Part shown: positions 54,493 through 61,922 of the stretch, piece after piece
How positions within the stretch are numbered: the stretch's first letter is position 1
How the letters are laid out: the number at the start of each line of letters is the position of its first letter
Origin: Akkermansiaceae bacterium
Lineage (GTDB): Bacteria > Verrucomicrobiota > Verrucomicrobiia > Verrucomicrobiales > Akkermansiaceae
Reading direction: 5' to 3'
NCBI GenBank assembly: GCA_903906515.1
Contig: CAIVKO010000188.1
Span: forward strand, 1 to 64,000
Length of the DNA stretch: 64,000 bases
Program-made: the position numbers and the translations under genes
Notes under the pieces: model-generated
Databases searched by the model: none
Seen by the model: only the letters and a program-made list of their open reading frames with translations
What the model was told of the DNA's origin: nothing

Positions 54493-54552
54493 AGCACTAT
54501 AAGAAATATCGTAGCCACCATGATGGCATCGTGGCGGCGGTTTTTAACCGCC
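54490..54552 (-). repeat. REP-like hairpin repeat, copy B, overlapping the rho stop codon
   Basis: The reverse complement of this stretch matches 13187-13247 with only a few differences. It starts with the TAG that ends the CoaE-Rho gene and finishes with the perfect hairpin GGCGGTTTTTAACCGCC (54536-54552). A T-run follows at 54559-54563. Placed between convergent genes, it could act as a terminator for the rho transcript. Confidence 0.8.
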
Positions 54553-54588
54553 AAGCCTCTTTTTCAACCGATTCAGCGCCGATATAAA

Positions 54589-56208
54589 TCAGGGTTTTTT
54601 CCAAAGATAGACCCAGCGTTCTGAAATGGCTTTTCCGCTGGCATCTTGGAGTTCGCAGGTCATATCGATGTGATCGAGGTCCTTCGGCGGGTCGATCACG
54701 AAGAAGGCGCGCAGGACCTGTGGCATGTGCAGGTTGGGGCTGCGGCCGAGTCCTGCGGGAAGGTCGTCCACATTCGGCATGCTCATGTCGCTGAGGCCCA
54801 CATGAAGAAGCTTGGCGGATTGTTGGTTCAGCGTGACCACCGGTTTGATGGCGGAAACATCGTCCCACTTAGGATCGCCGATCTTCTTTTCCGGTTGCAG
54901 AGGTTTCGCGAAGTCGATGGCGATGAGGATCTCGTCCGGTTTTTGGACGGGGGTGCCGGAGCGGGTGGCGCGCACGGCGAAAAGCCCGGACGGGGCGGGA
55001 TCGCGCATCCAGCGCAGGCGGTAGTGGAACCGGAATGGTTTGCCGATTTCCAGTGCGGGTTGGGGTTCCCAGACGAGAATGACGTTATCGTTAGTCTCAT
55101 CGGTGGTGGGCATTTCGATCAAATGGATTTTTCCGTGCTCGAATCCTTGCACGGGTTCCACGCGCACGCTCGGGCGCTCGTGGTAGCGGGCTTCCGGATC
55201 CTGATAGGACGAGAACGAACGATCCCGCTGGACCAACGCCCAGGAGCGCGGTTTTTCCATGGTGAAAACGCAGTGGCGGAACTGGTGCTGCGTTTGTTCC
55301 AGCGGGCGGTAATGCAGGTTTCCGCTTTCAAGTTCCATCAGCAAGCCGTCGCTGTCATGCACTTCTGGGCGGAAATCCAGCGGCTTGGGATGGGTGGCCT
55401 CGCCGAACCAATACATCGATGAAAACGGCGCGAGGCCGAGTTGTTGGACCGGGCGGCGCAGGGTGATCTCCGCCTCGATATCCATCACGGTTTCCGGCCC
55501 CGGAGTGATGGTGAATTGATAGGCTCCGGCCACGCTCTCGCCATCTAACATCGCCCACGCTTTCATTTCCTTCGCGTCCTTTTCCGGGCGCTGCAGATAG
55601 AACGTGGTGAAGTCCGGAAACTCCTCGGGCACGCCCGGCAGGCCGCTGTTGAGCGAAAGCCCGCGTGCGGACAATCCATACGGCGAGTTCGCCGGGATGG
55701 CCCGCAAATAACTCGCGCCGAGAAAAACCAGGAATTCATCCATGTAGTCCTGCGAGTTGAGGTGGCAGCGCGCGCGCCAGCCGGCGTATCCCGGTGGCGG
55801 TGGCGTGCCTGCCGGCACCTTCTGTTTGCCGTAATCGAACAAACTGAGATCGAACTTGATCGGTGATGATTGACCATCCACCACCTCATGCAACGCCACC
55901 ATTTTTTTCGCGGTCCATCCGGGGTGGAAGAAGTCGATCGAAAACGGCAGTTTCTCCTTCGCCCACAAGCCGGACTCCATTTTGAAGCGGATATCGCGGT
56001 GTTGGTCGTAGGTCAGGTTTTTCCAGAAATCCGCAAGTTCCTGTTTGGCGGGCACATAAGGCGCGGCCGCCGACTTGCGTGAGCTTTCACAAAGTTTTTC
56101 AAACGAAAAATCGGCGGCGCCGGCGGTGGGAGTGGCGGCCTGCAACAACAGGACGCAAGACGAAAGCAGGGCGAGACGACAGGTCGGTTTTTTTCCAAGT
56201 CGGAGCAT
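54589..56208 (-). CDS. opgG: Periplasmic glucan biosynthesis protein, OpgG/OpgD family
   Basis: About 539 residues from the ATG at 56208, which begins the signal peptide (to about 'TAGAAD', residue 32). The family is recognised from 'FSFEKLCESSRKSAAAPYVP', 'LTYDQHRDIRFKMESGLW', 'PFSIDFFHPGW', 'GASYLRAIPANSPYGLSARGLSLNSG' and 'LGLAPFSSMYWFGE'. OpgG/MdoG proteins take part in making osmoregulated periplasmic glucans from the chain produced by OpgH, a membrane glucosyltransferase. No opgH is seen nearby, so either it lies elsewhere or this OpgD-like protein works alone. Length fits the family (about 510-550). It is convergent with the CoaE-Rho gene. The G/D assignment is uncertain. Confidence 0.85.
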   Translation of the reverse strand: MLRLGKKPTCRLALLSSCVLLLQAATPTAGAADFSFEKLCESSRKSAAAPYVPAKQELADFWKNLTYDQHRDIRFKMESGLWAKEKLPFSIDFFHPGWTAKKMVALHEVVDGQSSPIKFDLSLFDYGKQKVPAGTPPPPGYAGWRARCHLNSQDYMDEFLVFLGASYLRAIPANSPYGLSARGLSLNSGLPGVPEEFPDFTTFYLQRPEKDAKEMKAWAMLDGESVAGAYQFTITPGPETVMDIEAEITLRRPVQQLGLAPFSSMYWFGEATHPKPLDFRPEVHDSDGLLMELESGNLHYRPLEQTQHQFRHCVFTMEKPRSWALVQRDRSFSSYQDPEARYHERPSVRVEPVQGFEHGKIHLIEMPTTDETNDNVILVWEPQPALEIGKPFRFHYRLRWMRDPAPSGLFAVRATRSGTPVQKPDEILIAIDFAKPLQPEKKIGDPKWDDVSAIKPVVTLNQQSAKLLHVGLSDMSMPNVDDLPAGLGRSPNLHMPQVLRAFFVIDPPKDLDHIDMTCELQDASGKAISERWVYLWKKP

Positions 56209-56336
56209 GGCTGGGTTATGGCGCGAACCAAGGCCCATGGCAAGCCAAGGATGAAACCCGAGTCAGGGCAGCGGAATGGTTATCGTTATTCATTTCCCGG
56301 CTATCGGAAATCAAAAGGTGTGGGCGAGAATGTCGA

Positions 56337-58136
56337 TCAATCTCCGCTCTTGAGCACCTTGATGAAGGCGTCTTGGGGGATGTTCACTTTACCGAACATC
56401 TTCATCTTCTTTTTGCCTTCTTTCTGCTTTTCCAGCAGCTTGCGCTTGCGGGTGATGTCGCCGCCGTAACATTTGGCGGTGACGTTCTTGCGCATGGCGG
56501 AGATCGATTCGCGGGCGACGATCTTGCCGCCGACGGCCGCCTGGATGGCGACGACGAAGAGGTGGGACGGGATGACTTCCTTGAGCTTGCTGGCGAGTGT
56601 GCGGCCGTAGGACTCGGCTTTGTCGCGGTGGACGATGGTGGAGAATGCTTCCACCGGATCGCCGGCGATGAGCATGTCCATCTTGACCATTTTCGCCGCG
56701 CGGTAACCGGAATGTTCGTAGTCCATCGAGCCGTAACCGCGGGTCATGGATTTGAGCTTGTCGTTGAAATCCACGAGGATCTCGGAAAGCGGCAGCACAC
56801 AGGAAAGCATCACGCGGGTTTCGTCGATGGTTTCGGTATTGGTGACTTCGCCGCGTTTTTCGAGCACGAGCTGCATCATGTCGCCGATGTATTCGCCGGG
56901 CACCATGATATAGACGTTCACGACCGGTTCGCGGATTTCCTGGATGCCTTGGGGATCGGGGAAGAGCGTCGGGTTGTCGATGATGCGCTCGGTGCCATCG
57001 GTCATCGTGATTTGATAGATGACGGACGGGTAGGTGGAGATCACGTTCATGTCGAACTCGCGGCGCAGGCGTTCCTGGATGATTTCCATGTGGAGCAGGC
57101 CGAGGAATCCGCAGCGGAAGCCGAAGCCGAGCGCGGTCGAGCTTTCCTGCTGATAGGTGAAGGCGGGGTCGTTGATCTGGAGCTTGCCCATCGCCATTTT
57201 GAGCGCCTCGTAGTCGGACGAGTCCACCGGATAGATTCCGGAGAAAACCATCGGTTGGATTTCCTTGTAGCCGGGGAGTGGTTCCTTGCACGGGTGGGTG
57301 GCGTCCGTCATGGTATCGCCGATTTTCACCTCGCTGGCGGATTTCATGTTGGCGATGACATAGCCGACATCGCCTGCGACGAGTTTGTCGCGCGTGGTCA
57401 TTTTCGGCGTGAAGACGCCGACCTCCTTGACCTCGTAGGTGTTGTCCAGGGCGAAGAGTTTCACGCGCTGGCCGCGTTTGACCGAGCCGGAAAACACGCG
57501 GACGTAGGAGACCACGCCGCGGTAGGTGTCGTAGAGGGAATCGAAGACCGAGCAACGCAGCAGTTTGTCCGGGTTTTCCTTGGGGGCCGGGACGCGGGCG
57601 ATGATGGCTTCGAGGATTTCCTCGATGCCGATGCCGTTCTTCGCGGAGGCGGGGATGCAGTCCTCGGCGGGGATGCAGAGGATTTCCTCGAGCTGTCGTT
57701 TGCACTTCGGGACATCCGCGGCCGGGAGGTCGATCTTGTTGAGAACCGGGATGATGGTGAGGTTTTGCTCGGTGGCGAGGTGGAGGTTGGCCACGGTTTG
57801 GGCTTCCACGCCTTGAGCGGCGTCCACCATCAGGATGGCCCCCTCGCAGGCGGCCAGCGCGCGGGAGACCTCGTAGGAGAAATCGACGTGACCGGGGGTG
57901 TCGAGCAGGTTGAGCTTGTAGGTTTTTCCGTCCCGGGCGGTGTATTCCATGGCCACCGGGTGGGATTTGATGGTGATGCCCTTTTCGCGCTCGAGGTCCA
58001 TGGAATCGAGTTGCTGGGCCGTGCTTTCCCGCATGGTCACGGTGCTGGTCATCTCCAGGAGGCGGTCGGAGAGCGTGGTTTTCCCGTGATCGATGTGGGC
58101 GATGATGGAGAAATTGCGGGTCAGGGCGGTAGGCAT
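56337..58136 (-). CDS. lepA: Elongation factor 4 (LepA)
   Basis: 599 residues from the ATG at 58136, the usual LepA length. The G-domain motifs are all present: 'AHIDHGKTTLSDRLLE' (G1), 'DTPGHVDFSYEVSR' (G3), 'NKIDLP' (G4) and the switch region 'ERGITIKSHP'-like 'EREKGITIKSHPVAMEY'. The LepA-specific C-terminal part is visible ('GYGSMDYEHSGYRAAKMVKMDMLIAGDPVEAFSTIVHRDKA', 'KCYGGDITRKRKLLEKQKEGKKKMK'). LepA is a ribosomal GTPase that remodels elongating or initiating ribosomes under stress. It is 128 nt ahead of the OpgG-like gene in the direction of transcription, and the gap holds no obvious signal. Confidence 0.97.
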   Translation of the reverse strand: MPTALTRNFSIIAHIDHGKTTLSDRLLEMTSTVTMRESTAQQLDSMDLEREKGITIKSHPVAMEYTARDGKTYKLNLLDTPGHVDFSYEVSRALAACEGAILMVDAAQGVEAQTVANLHLATEQNLTIIPVLNKIDLPAADVPKCKRQLEEILCIPAEDCIPASAKNGIGIEEILEAIIARVPAPKENPDKLLRCSVFDSLYDTYRGVVSYVRVFSGSVKRGQRVKLFALDNTYEVKEVGVFTPKMTTRDKLVAGDVGYVIANMKSASEVKIGDTMTDATHPCKEPLPGYKEIQPMVFSGIYPVDSSDYEALKMAMGKLQINDPAFTYQQESSTALGFGFRCGFLGLLHMEIIQERLRREFDMNVISTYPSVIYQITMTDGTERIIDNPTLFPDPQGIQEIREPVVNVYIMVPGEYIGDMMQLVLEKRGEVTNTETIDETRVMLSCVLPLSEILVDFNDKLKSMTRGYGSMDYEHSGYRAAKMVKMDMLIAGDPVEAFSTIVHRDKAESYGRTLASKLKEVIPSHLFVVAIQAAVGGKIVARESISAMRKNVTAKCYGGDITRKRKLLEKQKEGKKKMKMFGKVNIPQDAFIKVLKSGD

Positions 58137-58255
58137 GGCAAGAGAGGAAATCGGCGGGGCGGGCGAGAGAAAGCACGTTTTTCCGCACAAGGCACGAAAA
58201 ATCAAGGGATTATTGTTTTGCCGTGCCAGGGTCAACGCATCAAAAAATGATTCAG

Positions 58256-58405
58256 CGAAACGCAGAGATGCGGAGATCGCGGAGGAAAGCGCTGAGGTTA
58301 TCAAATCTTAGAATTGGAACGGGGTGAAAGTCATTCTTTGCCACATCATGGAAATTCCATATTTCTCCGCGAAGTCCTTCGCGTTCTCAGCATCTCTGCG
58401 TTTCG
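58256..58405. repeat. Inverted pair of a dispersed CGAAACGCAGAGATGC-type repeat
   Basis: CGAAACGCAGAGATGC at 58256-58271 recurs as its exact reverse complement at 58390-58405; the similarity continues inward (GGAGATCGCGGAGG against GAGAACGCGAAGG). The arms enclose about 118 nt without a gene. It lies in the 365-nt divergent gap between lepA and the PHP gene; 58137-58255 and 58406-58501 show no other feature. Confidence 0.75.
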
Positions 58406-58501
58406 ATTCTGTCATTTCAGGTAAATTTTGAGGCGTTTCATTTCCCGGTTGGATCAAACTGGGCTTTTCATGGATGGTTGGCTGGTTCAGGCTGGTCGCC
58501 G

Positions 58502-59320
58502 ATGCACACGCCGCTGCTTTACGAGTCTCACTGCCACACGCCCTTGTGCAATCATGCCTACGGTGAACCGGACGAGTATGCGTCGGTGGCGCTGGCGCGG
58601 GGATTCAAGGGGATTACATTTACCTGTCATTGTCCGTTGCCCAGTGGATTTTCCGCATCGGTGAGGATGAGGCCGGACCAATTCGACGAATATGTGTCGA
58701 TGATCGCCGCCACCCGGGAGGCATTCGCAGGGCGTTTGGATGTGCGTTTGGGGTTGGAGAGCGATTATTATCCCGGGGTGGAACCGTGGTTGGAGGAACT
58801 CCATGCCCGTGCGCCGCTCAGCCATGTGCTGGGGTCCATCCATTATCAGGTCCGGGATTACCGTGCGCTGTTTTATACCGGCGAGATCCACTCGTATCAT
58901 GAGGTGTATTTCGATCATCTCGCCCTCTCGGCGGAGAGTGGGCTTTTTGATACGCTCGCCCATCCGGATTTGATCAAGAACGAGTCCCCGGCGGATTGGG
59001 ATTTCGAGCGGCTGCGTCCGGTCATCGCGCGTGCGCTGGATCGTATCGCCGCCACGGGCGTGGCGATGGAACTTAATACCAGCGGGGTGCAGAAACCGCT
59101 GCCGGAAATGAATCCTTCGCCGTCCCAACTTGTGATGATGAGGGAACGCGGGATTCCGGTGGTGATCGGCGCGGATGCCCATGTGCCACAACGCGTGGGT
59201 GCCGGATACTCGACCGCACTCCATTTGCTGTGTGCGGCAGGATACGAGGAGGTTAGCTATTTCATCGATCGAGAGCGTCATTCTGTGCGCATCGCGGCTG
59301 CGTTGGAATCGTTGAAATGA
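58502..59320 (+). CDS. PHP-domain phosphatase, histidinol-phosphatase-like
   Basis: About 272 residues from the ATG at 58502; an in-frame start at 58478 lacks family support. PHP metal-binding motifs are visible: 'ESHCHTPLCNHAYG' (His10, His12), 'TFTCHCPLP', 'RLGLESDYYPG', 'LGSIHYQ', 'FDTLAHPDLIK' and 'VIGADAHVPQRVG'. This set matches the HisK/HisJ class, which removes phosphate from histidinol phosphate in histidine synthesis. No other his genes are near, so a different PHP phosphatase role is possible. It appears to be transcribed alone, divergent from lepA. The 212-nt gap after it (59321-59532) shows no further feature. Confidence 0.82.
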   Translation: MHTPLLYESHCHTPLCNHAYGEPDEYASVALARGFKGITFTCHCPLPSGFSASVRMRPDQFDEYVSMIAATREAFAGRLDVRLGLESDYYPGVEPWLEELHARAPLSHVLGSIHYQVRDYRALFYTGEIHSYHEVYFDHLALSAESGLFDTLAHPDLIKNESPADWDFERLRPVIARALDRIAATGVAMELNTSGVQKPLPEMNPSPSQLVMMRERGIPVVIGADAHVPQRVGAGYSTALHLLCAAGYEEVSYFIDRERHSVRIAAALESLK

Positions 59321-59532
59321 AAGATGTGTAAGGGAATGAAAACCTTCCGGGAAAATCGTCTTTTCGTTCAAAACATGGCCGGGCGCACTCCCGGATTGAC
59401 GACGATTCGCGGGATACGGTCGCGCGAATCCCTTCTGGCGCGGGATGATATTTCCTTATCATTTTCTGCTTATCCATTGACGTCGTGTGATCCGGCATCG
59501 AAGCTCCGCCGCCATAGCATCATTCAAAACCC

Positions 59533-60750
59533 ATGAAATCCTCATCGTTCTGTCTTGCCGCCCTCGTGATTTTGACTGCAGTTTCCTGCAAGAAGGAAAG
59601 CGAGGAAATCAAGACCTACAGCGTTGCCAAGGAATCCCCGCCGCCGCAGGCCCCCGCTGCGGATCCTCACGCGGGCATGCCCGGCGGCATGATGCCTGGC
59701 GGCGCGATGCCGGGAGCTGCTGATGGGAAAGATCCTCATGCGGGTGTTCCGGGCATGGGTGGTGGGGCGGACCCACATGCTGGGCTTCCGGGAATGGGAG
59801 GCGGCGCTCCTCCAACCGTGGAGATCAAGGATACACCGCCCACGCACTGGGAAAAACGACCTAACGCGGGGATGCGGGTGGCCAGCTACTACGTCAAGAG
59901 TGAAGGCGATGCGGCCGCAGCGATTTCGTTGTCCAACTTGCGTGCGGCTCCGTCCAGCAAACTCAATGCTTTCAACATGTGGCGCGAGCAACTCGGCCAA
60001 CCCGTCGCCGACGAAGCGGCTCTCCAACAGCTTCCAAGCGCCAAGACCGGTTTCGGAGATGGTGTGCTGGTGGATGTCGAGGGCGTTTCTCCTTCCGCGA
60101 ATGATGCAAAACCCAGCCGTCTTGTCGGTGTGATCGTCGAGGACAAGGGAACCGCTTGGTATTTCAAAATGGTGGGAGACGCCGCAGTGGTCGCAAAGGA
60201 GCGCGAAGCGTTCATCCTGTGGACATCAACCGTGAAGGCCGGAGAACCCTCCAAGGTGCCCATGCACGGCACGAAACCTGGAGATGAAACGGCGGCGGTC
60301 GCCCCGCCTGCAGCGGCAGCACCTGCGGGTGATGGTTCGTTGACATGGACGCTCCCGACCGGTTGGGCAATCGGCAATGGCAGTTCGGCGCGTTACGCGA
60401 CCATTGCCGTTGTCGGCGCGGATGGCACCAAGGGGGAGCTTTCCATCTCACATTTCCCCGGCGATGTCGGCGGCGACCTCGCCAACGTCAACCGCTGGCG
60501 CCAACAAGTGGCCCTGCCGCCTATCGATGAAGCCGGCATGGCTCCGCTCGTCAGCAAAGTGACCTCCGGTCCCAAGACGATGTCGCTGATTGATGTCACC
60601 GGCCCACAAACCCGTTGTGCCGCCGGATGGGCGCGCCATGGTGCGGACACATGGTTTTTTAAATTCACCGGCCCGGACGCCCTCGTTGGCGCGGAAAAAG
60701 CCAAGTTCACTGCGTTTCTCGAATCCGTCCGTTTCACCAAACCTGAATGA
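59533..60750 (+). CDS. Lipoprotein with Met/His-rich repeats and two related domains
   Basis: 405 residues. The lipobox is 'TAVSCKK' with Cys19. Residues about 40-100 are Gly/Met/Pro-rich with three 'DPHAG[MVL]PG' repeats, a possible metal-binding (copper) stretch. The rest holds two related domains: about 100-235 ('MWREQLGQPVADEAALQQL', 'GVIVEDKGTAWYFKMVGDAAVVAKEREAFILW') and about 268-405 ('NRWRQQVALPPIDEAGMAPL', 'GWARHGADTWFFKFTGPDALVGAEKAKFTAFL'). Its stop overlaps the ResB start (ATGA), so it belongs to the cytochrome c maturation operon. A role in heme or copper handling is inferred from that. Confidence 0.78.
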   Translation: MKSSSFCLAALVILTAVSCKKESEEIKTYSVAKESPPPQAPAADPHAGMPGGMMPGGAMPGAADGKDPHAGVPGMGGGADPHAGLPGMGGGAPPTVEIKDTPPTHWEKRPNAGMRVASYYVKSEGDAAAAISLSNLRAAPSSKLNAFNMWREQLGQPVADEAALQQLPSAKTGFGDGVLVDVEGVSPSANDAKPSRLVGVIVEDKGTAWYFKMVGDAAVVAKEREAFILWTSTVKAGEPSKVPMHGTKPGDETAAVAPPAAAAPAGDGSLTWTLPTGWAIGNGSSARYATIAVVGADGTKGELSISHFPGDVGGDLANVNRWRQQVALPPIDEAGMAPLVSKVTSGPKTMSLIDVTGPQTRCAAGWARHGADTWFFKFTGPDALVGAEKAKFTAFLESVRFTKPE

Positions 60751-61922
60751 TGCAAACCCTCAAACGTCTGCTGGGACCCATCTCCTCCCTGCGTCTCACC
60801 GTGATTTGTCTCGCCGCCGCACTTGTGCTGGTGTTCGCAGGGACGATCGCCCAAGTCCGCTTTGGCCTGTTTTTTGTGCAGGAACAATATTTCCAAAGCT
60901 GGGTCGTCTGGTGGTCGCCAGCCTCCGGTGCCTATAAAATTCCGGTGTTTCCCGGCGGCCATTTGGTCGGTGCCGTGCTGCTCATCAATCTGATCGCCGC
61001 GCACATCCAGCGGTTCCGGTGGACATGGAAAAAGTTTGGCATCCAGCTCACCCACCTCGGCCTGATCATCATGCTGGCAGGCGGCCTCGCCACGGACCTT
61101 TTCTCGGTGTCGAGCTTCATGCGCCTCAAGGAAGGGGAAACCAAGAACTACTCGGAAGATCAGGCGCGCGTGGAACTCGCGGTGATCGATCAAACCGACC
61201 CTGAAAACCTGAAGGTCACCGCCATCCCCGGCGAGGTGATCTCCAAAGGAGGAACCATCACCAGCGGCGACCTTCCTTTCACGCTCGCCGTCCGCAGTTA
61301 CTTCCGGAATTCCAAGCTCAAGATGATCGGCCAGGAAACTGGAGCCTCGTCCGTGCCGGCCGCCACCAATGGCACCGGCCAGCGGGTTTCCCTGACCTCC
61401 GCGCCGCGCGCTACGAAAATGGACGAGCGCGATATCATGAGCGCCGTGGTCGAAGTCACTCCCGCGAAGGGCGGAAAATCGCTCGGCACCTGGTTGGTTT
61501 CAGATGCCCTGGCCGTTTCTCAGGATCTGGAAATCGACGGCCGCAAGTGGAGTCTCCAACTCCGCCCCGCCCGCTACTACAAACCCTACAGCCTGACTCT
61601 CAAGGATTTCACTCACGAAACCTATCCGGGCACGATGATTCCCAAGAATTTCTCCAGCAAGGTGGATCTAACGGACGCCGCCAACAAGGACACCCGCCAA
61701 GTGCTCATCTACATGAACCACCCGCTGCGTCACATGGGAGACACCTATTACCAATCCGGATTCGAGCCCGATAACAGCGGCACTGTGCTCCAGGTCGTGC
61801 GCAATCCGGGCTATCAGGCACCTTATATCGCCTGCATCATCGTTTCCATCGGCCTGATCTTCCAATTTACCTATCACCTGATCGGGTTCGCCCGTCGTTC
61901 CAAACCCACCGTTAAGCCATGA
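60747..61922 (+). CDS. Cytochrome c biogenesis protein, ResB family
   Basis: 391 residues. The ResB/CcsB pattern is visible: an N-terminal helix ('SLRLTVICLAAALVLVFAGTIAQVRFGLFFVQEQYFQSWVVWW'), then 'VFPGGHLVGAVLLINLIAAHIQRF', 'IQLTHLGLIIMLAGGLATDLFS', a large periplasmic beta-rich part (about 120-360) and one C-terminal helix ('IACIIVSIGLIFQFTYHLIGF'). ResB works with CcsA in the system II pathway, handing heme to apocytochromes c outside the membrane. The start overlaps the lipoprotein stop by four bases and its stop overlaps the next start (ATGA at 61919), so the three genes are translationally coupled. Slightly shorter than many ResB proteins. Confidence 0.85.
   Translation: MMQTLKRLLGPISSLRLTVICLAAALVLVFAGTIAQVRFGLFFVQEQYFQSWVVWWSPASGAYKIPVFPGGHLVGAVLLINLIAAHIQRFRWTWKKFGIQLTHLGLIIMLAGGLATDLFSVSSFMRLKEGETKNYSEDQARVELAVIDQTDPENLKVTAIPGEVISKGGTITSGDLPFTLAVRSYFRNSKLKMIGQETGASSVPAATNGTGQRVSLTSAPRATKMDERDIMSAVVEVTPAKGGKSLGTWLVSDALAVSQDLEIDGRKWSLQLRPARYYKPYSLTLKDFTHETYPGTMIPKNFSSKVDLTDAANKDTRQVLIYMNHPLRHMGDTYYQSGFEPDNSGTVLQVVRNPGYQAPYIACIIVSIGLIFQFTYHLIGFARRSKPTVKP

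Noticed and set aside
56079..58250. Long open frame of about 720 residues opposite lepA
   Set aside because: It is the complement of the highly conserved lepA coding sequence; high GC codon bias keeps the opposite frame open. Its predicted protein is His/Gly/Asp-rich with no domain. The same holds for another 599-residue open frame on the lepA strand and a 424-residue one opposite the secretin.
58428..58664. Alternative frame starting ahead of the PHP gene
   Set aside because: It overlaps the PHP gene in another frame, which has all its metal-binding motifs; the alternative product shows no domain.
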